From JAWPMV01 sp038527215 (GTDB taxonomy: Bacteria > Bacteroidota > Bacteroidia > J057), in assembly GCA_038527215.1 (NCBI GenBank), contig JBCBGC010000002.1, positions 1-64,000 on the forward strand: DNA of 64,000 nucleotides. Direction: 5' to 3'. Below the pieces are notes generated by a model. The model was given only the letters and a program-made list of their open reading frames with translations, was not told the origin of the DNA and ran no database searches. Both the position numbers and the translations under genes were made by a program. This document shows positions 16,441 through 26,117 of this stretch, piece by piece. How positions within the stretch are numbered: position 1 is the stretch's first letter; every line of letters begins with the position of its first letter.

Positions 16441-16770
16441 GTTGTGACCGGCTGGAAGCCGGTGTTACGGGATCCTCGACCGGTTGGAACCGGTGGGTCG
16501 GGTTGTGACCGGCTGGAAGCCGGTGTTACGGAGTCCTGACCGGTTGGAACCGGTGGGTCAGGTTGTTACCGGCTGGAAGCCGGTGTTACGGAGTTTCGAC
16601 CGGTTGGAACCGGTGGGTCGGGTTGTGACCGGCTGGAAGCCGGTGTTACGGGATCCTCGACCGGTTGGAACCGGTGGGTCGGGTCGTGACCGGCTGGAAG
16701 CCGGTGTTACGGGGTCTTGACCGGTTGGAACCGGTGGGCCGGGTTGGGACCGGCTGGAAGCCGGTGATCG
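16441..16770. repeat. tandem array of paired palindromes, period about 60 bp
   Basis: Five and a half units. Each holds a hairpin ACCGGC-TGGAA-GCCGGT followed by TGTTACGG, and a second perfect palindrome ACCGGTTGGAACCGGT followed by GGGTCGGGTTGT. Six copies of the first and five of the second are seen. The resulting open frames (repeating VTGWKPVLR) are by-products of the repeat, not genes. A single copy of the first hairpin also occurs at 1326-1351. Confidence 0.9.
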
Positions 16771-16785
16771 GGCGGATTGCGGTCT

Positions 16786-18954
16786 CTAATCCATCACTGG
16801 CTGGGAAAGCGGTGCCCCTTCGTCATATCGAGGCTGCAAGCCCATTTCGTGCCAGGCGAAGGCATATTGGTCTGCCGTCTGGGCGATGCGCTTGGAAGTA
16901 GGGGTACCTGCTCCGTGCCCGGCTTTGCTTTCGATCCGCAACAGTAAAGGATTGGGGCCATGGCCCGCCTTGGCTTGTAGGGTCGCCCCATATTTAAAGC
17001 TGTGGGCTGGTACCACACGATCGTCATGGTCGGCGGTCATCACCATGGTAGAGGGATAGGTGGCCTCGGGGTCAATGTTGTGCAGCGGAGAATAGCCTTT
17101 TAGGTATTGGAACATTTCTTCCGAATCCTCCGAGGTACCGTAATCATACGACCAGGCCCGACCGATGGTGAAATACTGATAGCGCAACATATCCATCACC
17201 CCTACCCTCGGGAAGGCCACCCGGGCCAGATCGGGTCGCTGGTTGATGGTCGCCCCGATGAGCAGGCCGCCATTAGAGCCTCCTTCCAAGGCCAGATATT
17301 CCTGGGAGGTGTAGCCCTCTTTGATCAAATATTCTCCGGCCGCGATAAAGTCATCAAAAACATTTTGCTTTTGCATTTGGGTGCCGGCTTTATGCCAGGC
17401 TTTGCCGTACTCTCCGCCACCTCGCAAATTAGGCTGGGCAAAAACTCCTCCTTGCTCCAGCCAGGCAATACGGCTGGCCCGAAAACTCGGGGTCAGGCTG
17501 ATATTGAACCCACCATAGGCATACATCCAGGCAGGAGACTGCCCATTTTTCTCGAAACCTTTTTTATAAACGATGAACATAGGTACGCGCGTCCCATCCT
17601 TGCTCTTGTAAAAGACTTGTTCAGTAATGAAGTCATCTGGATTAAAGGCAGTTTTGGCTTGGCGAAACAAGGTAGATTCTCCGCTGGCCAGGTCATAGCG
17701 GTAGATGGCATTGGGTACGGTGAAGGAGGAGAAAGTGTAGAATAAATCTTTGTCCTCGGCTTTGGCCCCAAATCCACGGGCCGTGCCGATGCCCGGCAGT
17801 TCAACCTCTCGCACCATTTCACCCGCGAAATCATATTGCTTGACCGCCGTTTTGGCATCCATCAGATAGCTGGCCATCAAGTACTCTCCAGCTTGGGACA
17901 CCTGAAGCACCTGCTCGGTTTGCGGAATGACATCTTGCCAATGCTCCGGGGTGGGCTTATCCAGGGTCGTTTTGACCAGGCGGCCATTGGGTGCGTCCAA
18001 ATCCGTGCGGATGTAGATCGTATTACCTTTTGAAGCTACGATCTGATGACTACGCGCTTTGTTATCTATTAGTTGGACAAAATCAGCACCCGGCTGACTG
18101 AGGTCCTTCGCATAAAGCATATTGCCGTAGGTTTTCTCTGCGGCACTCACAATGAGGAATCGTCCATCCTCGCTCACGCCCGCCCCAAAGCGCTCTTCTG
18201 GATTCTCAGGATTTTCGAAAATCAGCTCATCCGCCGACTGGTCCTGGCCCAGGCGGTGGTAGTAAATTTTTCCATACTGATTTTGTCCGGAAAGCTCCCC
18301 TCCTTCTTTGGGTTCGGGAAAAGACTGATAGAAAAAACCGTCGTCCAACCAGGATATACCTGTAAACTTAGCCCAGTTAATTTTATCCGGGAGCACTTCC
18401 ATAGTTTCAGTATTCATCACCCGAATCTCCCGCCAGTCAGAGCCAGAATAGGACAAGGCATATGCAAAATATTTTCCGTCTTTGGAAAAGCTCCGTCCCC
18501 CTAGAGAGACCGTCCCGTCCTCCGAAAGGGTATTGGGATCAAAGAAGAGCGTGCCCTCTCCCTCCAGATCCTTTTTGCGGTACATAATGCTTTGGTTTTG
18601 CAGCCCGGAATTCTGACTGTAGTACCAATAATCGCCTTCTTTATAGGGAGCAGAAACCTTTTCATAATTCTCCAGGGCTTCCAGTCGCTCGGCAATTTTT
18701 TCCCGAAAGGGTAGTTGCGTCAGGTAGTCTTGGGTAACGCCGTTCTGAGCTTTTACCCAATCGGCTGTCTCTGCAGATTGATCATCCTCCAGCCAGCGGT
18801 AAGGGTCGGCCACTTCATGGCCAAAATAGGTATCAACCGTATCTACCGTAGCGGTTTCGGGATATGGGAGATTGGTAGGAGAGGTAGTGGATTGTTGTTG
18901 ACAGGCCAGGAGCAGTACGCAGGCCAGGGCGAACAAGGGATAGCGTTTTTGCAT
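16786..18954 (-). CDS. prolyl oligopeptidase (S9A) lipoprotein
   Basis: A 722-residue serine peptidase that cleaves short peptides after proline. The signal peptide has a lipobox (VLLLAC), so it is anchored in the envelope. An N-terminal propeller follows from YPETATVDTVDTYFGHEVADPYRWLED, the family start. The catalytic triad is visible: Ser560 in GGSNGGLL, Asp about 645 in DHDDRVVP, His680 in SKAGHGAG. The length is normal for the family. It is monocistronic: the next gene upstream ends 87 bp away and a strong terminator is at 16347. The nearby repeat array touches its 3' end only. Confidence 0.93.
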   Translation of the reverse strand: MQKRYPLFALACVLLLACQQQSTTSPTNLPYPETATVDTVDTYFGHEVADPYRWLEDDQSAETADWVKAQNGVTQDYLTQLPFREKIAERLEALENYEKVSAPYKEGDYWYYSQNSGLQNQSIMYRKKDLEGEGTLFFDPNTLSEDGTVSLGGRSFSKDGKYFAYALSYSGSDWREIRVMNTETMEVLPDKINWAKFTGISWLDDGFFYQSFPEPKEGGELSGQNQYGKIYYHRLGQDQSADELIFENPENPEERFGAGVSEDGRFLIVSAAEKTYGNMLYAKDLSQPGADFVQLIDNKARSHQIVASKGNTIYIRTDLDAPNGRLVKTTLDKPTPEHWQDVIPQTEQVLQVSQAGEYLMASYLMDAKTAVKQYDFAGEMVREVELPGIGTARGFGAKAEDKDLFYTFSSFTVPNAIYRYDLASGESTLFRQAKTAFNPDDFITEQVFYKSKDGTRVPMFIVYKKGFEKNGQSPAWMYAYGGFNISLTPSFRASRIAWLEQGGVFAQPNLRGGGEYGKAWHKAGTQMQKQNVFDDFIAAGEYLIKEGYTSQEYLALEGGSNGGLLIGATINQRPDLARVAFPRVGVMDMLRYQYFTIGRAWSYDYGTSEDSEEMFQYLKGYSPLHNIDPEATYPSTMVMTADHDDRVVPAHSFKYGATLQAKAGHGPNPLLLRIESKAGHGAGTPTSKRIAQTADQYAFAWHEMGLQPRYDEGAPLSQPVMD

Positions 18955-19041
18955 GACAGGTATATTTTTAGAGAAAAGCTACGGCCCAGGACATTTTTTT
19001 CAGGGCTAGCACCGTCTGGTAATATACAAAATCCTGTATGC

Positions 19042-20469
19042 TTATTGGATGAGTACGTCCTTGATTTTGCCCTCTTCCTGGTATTCAGTATCGGTATTGA
19101 TACCCCAGAGGTCAAGGGGAGGTTGATCGGGATTCAGGATATTTTCTGCGGCCAGCAATCCCATCAGGATAGAATGGTCCTGGTTGTTGTACTTAAAGGC
19201 ACCATAGCGACCGATAGGGGTGAGTCCCTGGATGGGGCGAAGGTGCGCTACCATGAGGTCCAGGTGTTGCTGATAGCCGGTTTCGTAGACGGGGTAGCAA
19301 CGGGGAATGCGCAATACCCGGCCTTCCCGAATAGGGGTTTCGGATGAAACCAGCCCCACCTGCCGTATCTCCGCTTTGGCTCGCTCGATCAATCGGTCAT
19401 CGTCTTCCGTCCACAAATCATCCGCATCAAAACACCAGAATTCCAGGCAAAGCACAGAGCCTTTTTTGCCCTGATGCAAGGCTTCTCCCCAATTCCGGAA
19501 GTTGGTAATGCGGCCGTGCAGCACTTCGCTGGCGTGAACGTATATCCAGTTGTCGTCAAATAAATTTTCTGCCTCCACATCCAGATAGACCAGAATCGTA
19601 TTCCGAAAATAGAGCTTGGACGCGGCCTCTTGCACTGCCTCAGGGACAGCGGGTAAGCCTTTCAGCAACAGGGTCAGCGGCATGGTGGAAACCACCGCAT
19701 CCGCTTCGATCACCTGTCCATCTACCAGTTCTACCCCCACAGCCTTTTCTCCTGCCTCATCCAGCACCACCTTTTTTACCGGTTGCTCTAAATGAATGCG
19801 CTGGCCCAAGGCTTCAACTTGAGCCGCACATTTTTCATAGAGGCGGCCCGTCCCTCCGTTGGGGAAAGCGAACTGGTCAACCAGGGTTTTATGCTTCTTT
19901 TGCGGATCACCAAAGAAGGCATTTTTAACCGCGGCCAGTAAGGAAAGGCTTTTAATGCGTTGCGCTGCCCAGGAAGCATCAATGCGGGTACAAGGAATGC
20001 CCCAGAGTTTTTCAGAGTAGGTTTTGAAAAAGGTATTGAACAACTGGCGGCCAAAACGATTGGTCACCCATTGCTCAAAATTCCGGGGATTTCGGATGGG
20101 AGTAAGCCGTTGGCGGAAATAATCCCACAATATCTTGGTGATTTCCAGCAGCGGCAGGTTGCGCAGGACATTACCAATCCGTAAAGGGTAGTAGAAAAAA
20201 GTGCGACGATAATAAATGCGGGTCAGCCGGTCAATCAGGGTATAGTCGTCTCCCATGATCTCATGAAAGAAAGCATTGACCTGAGGTTGCTTGGAAAAAA
20301 GCCGGTGAGGCCCGCAATCTACTTTTTGCCCAAATAATTCAAAGCTCCGGGACATGCCTCCCAAATAGGGGCTGGCTTCAAATAGCTCTACTTCCACGCC
20401 AGCTTTGGCCAGGGTGTAGGCACAACTCAAGCCTGCCGGTCCGGCCCCGATAATGACAACTTTTTTCAT
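19042..20469 (-). CDS. FAD-dependent amine-oxidase-like oxidoreductase
   Basis: A 475-residue flavoprotein. VVIIGAGPAGLSCAYTLA is a textbook Rossmann dinucleotide-binding loop, followed by VELFEASPYLGGMSRSF. The middle part (HRLFSKQPQVNAFF, YSEKLWGIPCTRID) resembles the protoporphyrinogen oxidase/UDP-galactopyranose mutase-like branch often annotated simply as NAD(P)/FAD-dependent oxidoreductase. The C-terminal GRYGAFKYNNQDHSILMG is the second FAD contact. The start is ATG 20469, eight codons inside the longest frame, because the glycine loop must be near the N-terminus. The substrate may be a sugar nucleotide or a lipid; this is not determined. Confidence 0.85.
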   Translation of the reverse strand: MKKVVIIGAGPAGLSCAYTLAKAGVEVELFEASPYLGGMSRSFELFGQKVDCGPHRLFSKQPQVNAFFHEIMGDDYTLIDRLTRIYYRRTFFYYPLRIGNVLRNLPLLEITKILWDYFRQRLTPIRNPRNFEQWVTNRFGRQLFNTFFKTYSEKLWGIPCTRIDASWAAQRIKSLSLLAAVKNAFFGDPQKKHKTLVDQFAFPNGGTGRLYEKCAAQVEALGQRIHLEQPVKKVVLDEAGEKAVGVELVDGQVIEADAVVSTMPLTLLLKGLPAVPEAVQEAASKLYFRNTILVYLDVEAENLFDDNWIYVHASEVLHGRITNFRNWGEALHQGKKGSVLCLEFWCFDADDLWTEDDDRLIERAKAEIRQVGLVSSETPIREGRVLRIPRCYPVYETGYQQHLDLMVAHLRPIQGLTPIGRYGAFKYNNQDHSILMGLLAAENILNPDQPPLDLWGINTDTEYQEEGKIKDVLIQ

Positions 20470-20651
20470 GCTGGGCATCCAATCATGGCGCAATATGGGA
20501 AGAAGTTCCTTAAGGAAAAAAGCTGCTATTAGACCTTTTTTTTCGTTATGAGCATGAAATAAAAAACATGTAGTCCAGGCACTGGTTTACAATTTTAAGG
20601 ATTATTGCTAGTTTTCGAGCTAGGACACTCATTAAAGAATCTCATTGGCCT

Positions 20652-21347
20652 ATGTCAGCAGGAAGCAGTATTTGGTATCTGGAAGATGTCGATCTGAAGG
20701 ACTGTTTTTGTCCCATTACCGGAGGAGAAGATAAATATAATAAACAGCCCAAGCGGCATTACAAAAAAGGCGAGTTCATCTATTTCAGCGATGATACCGC
20801 CGATAAAGTCTACTTCATCCATGGAGGGGCGGTTAAAATCGCTGGCTACACCGAAGATGGAAATGAGATGATCAAGGCGATCCTCAAAGAGGGAGAGATC
20901 TTTGGAGAATTGGCGGTATTTGGGGCAGAAAGAAGGAGTGATTATGCCCAGGCGGTAGAGGCCTCTGAAATCTGTATGCTGGAAGCCCCTCAGGTGGTAG
21001 ACCTAATGCGGAATACCGAAGGCTTTCGAAAATTCCTGCACATGCTCATGGGAGAACGGGTGATTTACAGTCAAAAAAGGCTGGAATCCCTCCTCTTTAA
21101 AGATGCCAAGACCCGCATTGCTGAATATGTAGTGGAGCAATCCCAAAGAGGAGCCCGCACCCTGGCTGATGGTTCTTTGGTCCTCCGAAACTACCTGACC
21201 CATCAGGAAATCGCCAACTATACCGGAACCAGCCGTCAAACGGTAACCACTGTCCTCAACGAAATGCGGGAAGATCAAATCCTTGATTTTAACCGGAAAC
21301 AAATCACCATCAAGAATTTAAGAGAACTAAAAGCAGAAGCTTCATAG
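20652..21347 (+). CDS. Crp/Fnr family transcription regulator
   Basis: A 231-residue regulator. The cyclic-nucleotide-binding-like beta roll spans about 30-140 (KGEFIYFSDDTADKVYFIHGG, GEIFGELAVFG) and a winged helix-turn-helix lies at about 175-215 (LTHQEIANYTGTSRQTVTTVL). The N-terminal segment CFCPITGG has only two cysteines, so an Fnr-type iron-sulfur cluster is unlikely. The full Arg-Ser phosphate-binding motif of Crp is also not evident, so the effector is unknown. It is divergent from the FAD oxidoreductase over a 182-bp region. Confidence 0.92.
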   Translation: MSAGSSIWYLEDVDLKDCFCPITGGEDKYNKQPKRHYKKGEFIYFSDDTADKVYFIHGGAVKIAGYTEDGNEMIKAILKEGEIFGELAVFGAERRSDYAQAVEASEICMLEAPQVVDLMRNTEGFRKFLHMLMGERVIYSQKRLESLLFKDAKTRIAEYVVEQSQRGARTLADGSLVLRNYLTHQEIANYTGTSRQTVTTVLNEMREDQILDFNRKQITIKNLRELKAEAS

Positions 21348-21367
21348 TAGATTAGAAATTTGATCCC

Positions 21368-21375
21368 TATTTTTG
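21368..21375 (+). promoter_or_regulatory. -7 promoter box for the Ste24-like gene
   Basis: TATTTTTG, an exact TAnnTTTG match 27 bp before the ATG. No clear -33 TTTG is seen at the right distance, so strength is uncertain. Confidence 0.4.
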
Positions 21376-21402
21376 CCAACGCAACCTCATTAGCTCATCT
21401 TT

Positions 21403-22641
21403 ATGGTATTAGGGATCATTCTCACAATACTCCTCCTCAATTTCGGCCTGGACCGCATCCTTTCCTGGTTGAACCTGCGTCATCAGCAACCCCAACTCCC
21501 GGATGAACTGGCTGGGGACCTCGACGCTTCTCAATACGCCAAGGCTTACCAATATCATCAGGTCAATCATCGCTTCGATTTATTTCGATCTAGCATCAGC
21601 ATGGGCGTCATGCTCTGCCTGCTGGTCAGCGGAGCCTTCGGGTGGCTGGACGAACAACTCCGAACCATCACAGAAGATCCTATATGGCTACCCCTCCTCT
21701 TTTTTGGGGTACTCTTTGTGGTCTCAGATATCATGACCATTCCTTTTCAGTGGTATCGCACCTTTACCATCGAAACCCGCTTTGGCTTCAATAAAACCAC
21801 CCCCCGGACTTTCTGGATGGATAAAATCAAAGGTTATGTCCTCACTATCCTAATAGGAGGTATAGTGCTGACCACCCTTTTAGCCCTCATCCAAAGCCTG
21901 GGACCTAACTTCTGGCTTTGGTTCTGGCTCTTTATTAGTGTGTTTATGTTCGGGGTTAATTTGTTCTACACCAGCTTATTGCTCCCCATCTTCAACAAGC
22001 TCACCCCCTTAGAAGGTGGCCCCCTCCGGAATGCCATTGAAGACTATAGCGAAGAAGTCTCTTTTCCGCTGGACAACATCTTTGTGATGGATGGCTCGCG
22101 TCGTAGCTCCAAAGCCAACGCCTTTTTCTCGGGTCTGGGCAGGAGAAAAAAGGTAGTATTATTTGATACGCTGATCGAAAAGCATGGGGAAGCAGAACTG
22201 GTCGCGGTCCTGGCTCACGAAGTAGGTCATTATAAAAAACGACACATCCAGCAAGGTCTGGCTTTGGGCATTATGCAGACGGGGTTGATGCTTTTTCTCT
22301 TATCGCTCCTGCTGTTTATGCCGGAACTCAGTGCCGCCCTCGGTTCTGGTAGCGGAGAAGCAGTTATTCACCTGAACCTTATCGCTTTCGGATTGTTGTA
22401 TAGTCCTATTTCTCTGGTGATTTCACTCCTGATGAATGTTTTTTCCAGAAAAAACGAATTCGAAGCCGATGCCTTTGCCGCGAATACTTATCAGGCTGGC
22501 CCGCTTAAACAGGCACTCGTCAAGTTACATGGAGACAGCCTCAGTAACCTGACCCCGCACCCCTGGTACGTATTTTTTCACTATTCCCATCCCCCATTGC
22601 TGCAACGTCTCGCAGCCCTGGGCAAAAGCGAAACCTTATAA
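21403..22641 (+). CDS. M48 metallopeptidase, Ste24/CAAX protease-like
   Basis: A 412-residue integral membrane zinc protease. It has the HEVGH zinc site (His272, Glu273, His276), a third ligand in NEFEADAFA, the Ste24 signature ETRFGFNKTTPRTFWMDKIKG before the core, and SKANAFFSGLGRRKKVVLFD just ahead of HExxH. Several transmembrane helices form the Ste24 chamber. In bacteria these proteases cut membrane-embedded or misfolded proteins; no prenylated substrate is expected. It starts 55 bp after the crp gene and is followed 9 bp later by the DUF885-like gene, so the two are probably co-transcribed. Confidence 0.92.
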   Translation: MVLGIILTILLLNFGLDRILSWLNLRHQQPQLPDELAGDLDASQYAKAYQYHQVNHRFDLFRSSISMGVMLCLLVSGAFGWLDEQLRTITEDPIWLPLLFFGVLFVVSDIMTIPFQWYRTFTIETRFGFNKTTPRTFWMDKIKGYVLTILIGGIVLTTLLALIQSLGPNFWLWFWLFISVFMFGVNLFYTSLLLPIFNKLTPLEGGPLRNAIEDYSEEVSFPLDNIFVMDGSRRSSKANAFFSGLGRRKKVVLFDTLIEKHGEAELVAVLAHEVGHYKKRHIQQGLALGIMQTGLMLFLLSLLLFMPELSAALGSGSGEAVIHLNLIAFGLLYSPISLVISLLMNVFSRKNEFEADAFAANTYQAGPLKQALVKLHGDSLSNLTPHPWYVFFHYSHPPLLQRLAALGKSETL

Positions 22642-22650
22642 GGTCCATTC

Positions 22651-24432
22651 ATGAGACATTTATTGATCCCCCTACTGATTTTCTTCCTCATTTGTGGCGG
22701 AGTTTTCCTCGCTATCAGCTGGTGGCAAGGAGATAGTTCCTGGAAGGGACAGGTAGATCAACAGTCTCAAACCCTCTGGGCCCACGATCTGGAAGGCCTC
22801 CGTGCTCTGCGGCCCGCTTTTCTGGAGGAGGTATCCGGAGCGGGAACCCGCTGGTCGGACCTTAGCCCTGAAGGTCGGTCTCAAGCCAAGCAAGCCTGGG
22901 AAAACTGGTCGCTTTGGCTTGAGGAGATGGAAAGCGCTTCCTTATCGCCCGATGAGCTGATTCAATGGCAAGCCCTGAAAAAGCAGGCGGACATTCGCCT
23001 GGCGAGTTGGGAAGTGCAACATGGATTCTGGGATATGTCCTTCCCCTCTTTACCAGATCAGCTCTTCCTTTCGATGATGAACGAGGTGCCGATTTTGTCA
23101 GAGGATCAAGCCAAAGATTTCATTTCCAGCCTTCACCGCTTAGAAGCATATTTAGACGGATGGGAGGCTTCCTTCCGCCAAGCCTGGAACCAGGGGATAC
23201 AACCTCCTACCTGGGCGCTGGATAGTCTGATCAATCGCCTGAATTATTTTGCAGGCGTAGCCCCGGACCAATTACCGCTCTATCAAGATCTGGCCTTTAA
23301 ACTCTCGACCATCGATCCGGTGGCAATGAATGAATACCGGGCAGGGGAATTTCTGGAACAGGCCGAGCGTTTTGGGCGGACCGAAGTCCAGCCAGCTTTT
23401 CTCAAGCTGGCCAGCCGACTGACCGAATTTAGGAAAGTAGCGCAGGCCGACAGCCTGGGCACCGGGTTTCATCCCAACCGCCAGGCGGCCTATGCCCTGG
23501 CAGTCCTCCAACAAAGTAGCCTGGACTTTGCAGAACCGGCAGTACTGAGGGCCATCGATTCGGTCAGCAGTCAGGTAAAACAGCAACTTCAGCTGTACCG
23601 GGACAGCCTCGGTACGGCCGCTAAGCCTCCCAAAACCACCGCTGATTTTGCCGCTTCGGCTGAAGCCGTACAAAAGACCCTAAGGGACATGAAGGTCTAT
23701 TTGGGGGGCATCCTTCATCAGATTCCCCAAAGGCGGCTTTCGGCTTACCCCTATCCAGCTTATCAACCCTCGCTTACAGAACTCCCCTTATATTATCATC
23801 CGGGTAGCCTCGATCAAGCCCAGCCGGCGCGGCTTTTTCTTTCCGAGGAGCATGCCCAAAGCACCTCTTTGCAGGCCTTGAACTGGGCTGCCTACCAACA
23901 AGGACTCCCCGGTCAGCATTACCTTTTTTATCAGATCCATCAGAACGATTCCCTGCCCGCGCTGCTGCGTCAGTCCTGGTATCCAGCCTTCCAACAAGGA
24001 TGGGAAGCCTACATGAATGAGCAGTTGGACCAAAGCCTGGCGCTGTTCTCAGGGGATTTAGCGGATAAGATTCACTATCTTGAGAAAAAGCTTTTGCACC
24101 TTACCCTGGCCAGACTAGATGTGACCTTACATCTCCAGGGCTGGTCAAAAGAACGTGCCATCAGGTTTCTGACATCAGAATGTCCTGAAGTATCCGAGGG
24201 AGGATATGCCACCACCATCGTTGAGAAGGCCATCCTCCAACCAGGCCATTTTGTAGGAAGCTTTTTGGGATATAGCACCTGGCAGGGGCTGTATTTGCAG
24301 GGCCGGGCACAGTTGTCCTGGCAACTGAATCTCCCTGATTTCCACGCCCATTGCCTCTCAAATGGATTTATTCCACTGAGTGTATTAAAAGATTTGGGAA
24401 ATTCTTATTTTGTGGAGAATTTGGCAAAATAA
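22651..24432 (+). CDS. DUF885 homologue lacking the metal-binding residues
   Basis: A 593-residue protein with one N-terminal membrane anchor or signal (about 3-23). The C-terminal half follows the DUF885 metallocarboxypeptidase-like pattern: FQQGWEAYMNEQ at the EGWALY position, LARLDVTLHLQGWSKERAI at the RLVVDTGLH...GW position, and QPGHFVGSFLGY at the PGQA-SY-G position. The expected HEAVPGHH zinc motif is replaced by QQGLPGQH at about 416-423, and the EGWA glutamate is Gln, so zinc catalysis looks impossible. It is therefore called a pseudo-enzyme, with a binding or structural role inferred. It starts 9 bp after the Ste24 gene. Confidence 0.75.
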   Translation: MRHLLIPLLIFFLICGGVFLAISWWQGDSSWKGQVDQQSQTLWAHDLEGLRALRPAFLEEVSGAGTRWSDLSPEGRSQAKQAWENWSLWLEEMESASLSPDELIQWQALKKQADIRLASWEVQHGFWDMSFPSLPDQLFLSMMNEVPILSEDQAKDFISSLHRLEAYLDGWEASFRQAWNQGIQPPTWALDSLINRLNYFAGVAPDQLPLYQDLAFKLSTIDPVAMNEYRAGEFLEQAERFGRTEVQPAFLKLASRLTEFRKVAQADSLGTGFHPNRQAAYALAVLQQSSLDFAEPAVLRAIDSVSSQVKQQLQLYRDSLGTAAKPPKTTADFAASAEAVQKTLRDMKVYLGGILHQIPQRRLSAYPYPAYQPSLTELPLYYHPGSLDQAQPARLFLSEEHAQSTSLQALNWAAYQQGLPGQHYLFYQIHQNDSLPALLRQSWYPAFQQGWEAYMNEQLDQSLALFSGDLADKIHYLEKKLLHLTLARLDVTLHLQGWSKERAIRFLTSECPEVSEGGYATTIVEKAILQPGHFVGSFLGYSTWQGLYLQGRAQLSWQLNLPDFHAHCLSNGFIPLSVLKDLGNSYFVENLAK

Positions 24433-24504
24433 TTGCTAGATAATAAACACACCCAAAATCCTGTTCTGATATTATCCAGTCATCCTGAGCAAACAGTTGC
24501 AGAC

Positions 24505-25947
24505 ATGATGAGGAACACTCTGTTTACCGCCCTCTTCTGTATCATCCTCATGGGTAGTCTTTCTGCCCAATACTCTACCCGGTGTGCCCGGGACTTTACT
24601 TTGTTGAAAGCCTCGGTAGAAACTGTGGCTGACGACCTGAAAGAAGGTCAAATCCTTTATTTATCCCAGGTTTATTTACAACGCTTGGAATCCGGCCATT
24701 TTCGGCGGGAAAACTCCGGCATGAAGCATTTTGATTATGTCCGGCCTGCCAGTCGCAAGGAAGCCAAAACGCAAACGGTCGATCAGACCAAGGTGGAAAA
24801 GGTGCTAGCCGATGGCAATGTCTACGGACTCAAGGTCACGCCTCCCGATGTGCATTTCTTTGCCGCCAAAAAAGGCTTTCAGGGAAAATTCCTGCCGAGC
24901 TGGGATGATCCTTATATGGTGGTGCCGGTCGGACTTTCCCCCATTGATATCCGCAAGTTCAGAGATGCCCCCTTTCGCATAAAAGAAAAAGATCCGGACT
25001 TCCTGTTGATGGAAGCAGCCGGCATAGAAGTTATTTTCTACACCGGCTATCCTGAAACCAGCAGTGTCTTTGACGCGGGCATGGTGGTAGATCAACTGGT
25101 GGAAAAAAGATCCATGGCTGAATCCCTGATCGGTAAGCGGTTCCTGGTGCAAAAGCACCCTAGCCTCCGCGTCCGGGAAACTCCCCAAGGAAAAACCCAG
25201 GCTCCTGAAGTGAAACTCGATGAATTCGAAATAAAGGTCCGCCGGGTATTGGTTTCTCACCACGAAGTCCTCCTGGGATTTGGAGAAAAAAACCTTTCCT
25301 GGCTGGTACTCGACAAAGAGGCCGAATTCCCACTATTCGATCTCGAGTGTCTGGATAAGGAAGTGGCGTTCCGCCTGACGTATCGCTCTGAGGAGGACGA
25401 GGCCAAAAGCAGCGAGCTGAATAAGTTGTTACAAACTGGAAAAAGCCTGGAAGAACTGACAGCCGAAACCTGGGTCAAAGAAATGATGCAGGGGCGTTTT
25501 GTCAAAAACCGTCGTCTGGCCCGGGAAGGTCAGTGGTTTGAATACGCCTGGTTGCCCAGAGGAGACCTGGCTGCTTCCTTCCTTACGGTCTTGGTTAACC
25601 CCGCCGGAAAAACACGCCTGGTTTCTCGCTATGCGGCAGAAAAAGGGCTGTTCCACACCAAAGTAGAAGTCTTTATCAACGGGGAAACCTATAAAAGTAC
25701 CCGGGTTTCTACTTTGGACAAAAAACATCATCTCCGAGATCGCCATGGCGAATTATTTATCGAAACCCTACACTATCCGGTAGGCAACGACGTTGATCTT
25801 ATTGAAGCGATAGCCCGTCATGCTGACCAACCCATCACGGTGCGATTCATGGCTGGTGGCTCCTTTTTTCAGGATCTTTCCCTGGATCAAGCCTATAAGG
25901 AAAGTATCAGGGACGCTTGGTTATACGCGAATCTTCTCCAAAAATAA
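24505..25947 (+). CDS. exported protein of unknown function
   Basis: About 480 residues after a clear signal peptide (MMRNTLFTALFC then GSLSAQ). No domain could be recognised. The mature part is mixed alpha/beta with basic segments, and LIGKRFLVQKHPSLRV suggests a possible SH3-like beta region. The open frame extends back to a TTG at 24433, but the two adjacent ATG codons at 24505 and 24508 fit the signal peptide much better. It is preceded by the DUF885-like gene (72-bp gap) and followed by the polysaccharide cluster; no specific link to either was found. Confidence 0.7.
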   Translation: MMRNTLFTALFCIILMGSLSAQYSTRCARDFTLLKASVETVADDLKEGQILYLSQVYLQRLESGHFRRENSGMKHFDYVRPASRKEAKTQTVDQTKVEKVLADGNVYGLKVTPPDVHFFAAKKGFQGKFLPSWDDPYMVVPVGLSPIDIRKFRDAPFRIKEKDPDFLLMEAAGIEVIFYTGYPETSSVFDAGMVVDQLVEKRSMAESLIGKRFLVQKHPSLRVRETPQGKTQAPEVKLDEFEIKVRRVLVSHHEVLLGFGEKNLSWLVLDKEAEFPLFDLECLDKEVAFRLTYRSEEDEAKSSELNKLLQTGKSLEELTAETWVKEMMQGRFVKNRRLAREGQWFEYAWLPRGDLAASFLTVLVNPAGKTRLVSRYAAEKGLFHTKVEVFINGETYKSTRVSTLDKKHHLRDRHGELFIETLHYPVGNDVDLIEAIARHADQPITVRFMAGGSFFQDLSLDQAYKESIRDAWLYANLLQK

Positions 25948-26117
25948 TCCTCCCTTCAGACCACCGTTCAGTCTCCCATTCCGACCAATGGGGAGGATGA
26001 GTGGCCTGCTAGCTGGAAATACGCCAGCACGAACCGATTATTCTCCTACTTTTAAAGCTGAGTAGGTACGCACATCGCTGAGGGCAAAACCTGTGGTTTT
26101 CCCGTCAGCCCGAGACA

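Noticed and set aside
16441..16770. Possible CRISPR array
   Set aside because: Both parts of the unit are repeated and palindromic; there are no unique spacers of constant length and no cas genes.
16484..16901. Open frames with repeated VTGWKPVLR peptides across the palindrome array
   Set aside because: The frame stays open only because the 60-bp unit is a multiple of three; the peptide is a by-product of the hairpin repeat and runs against the real peptidase gene.
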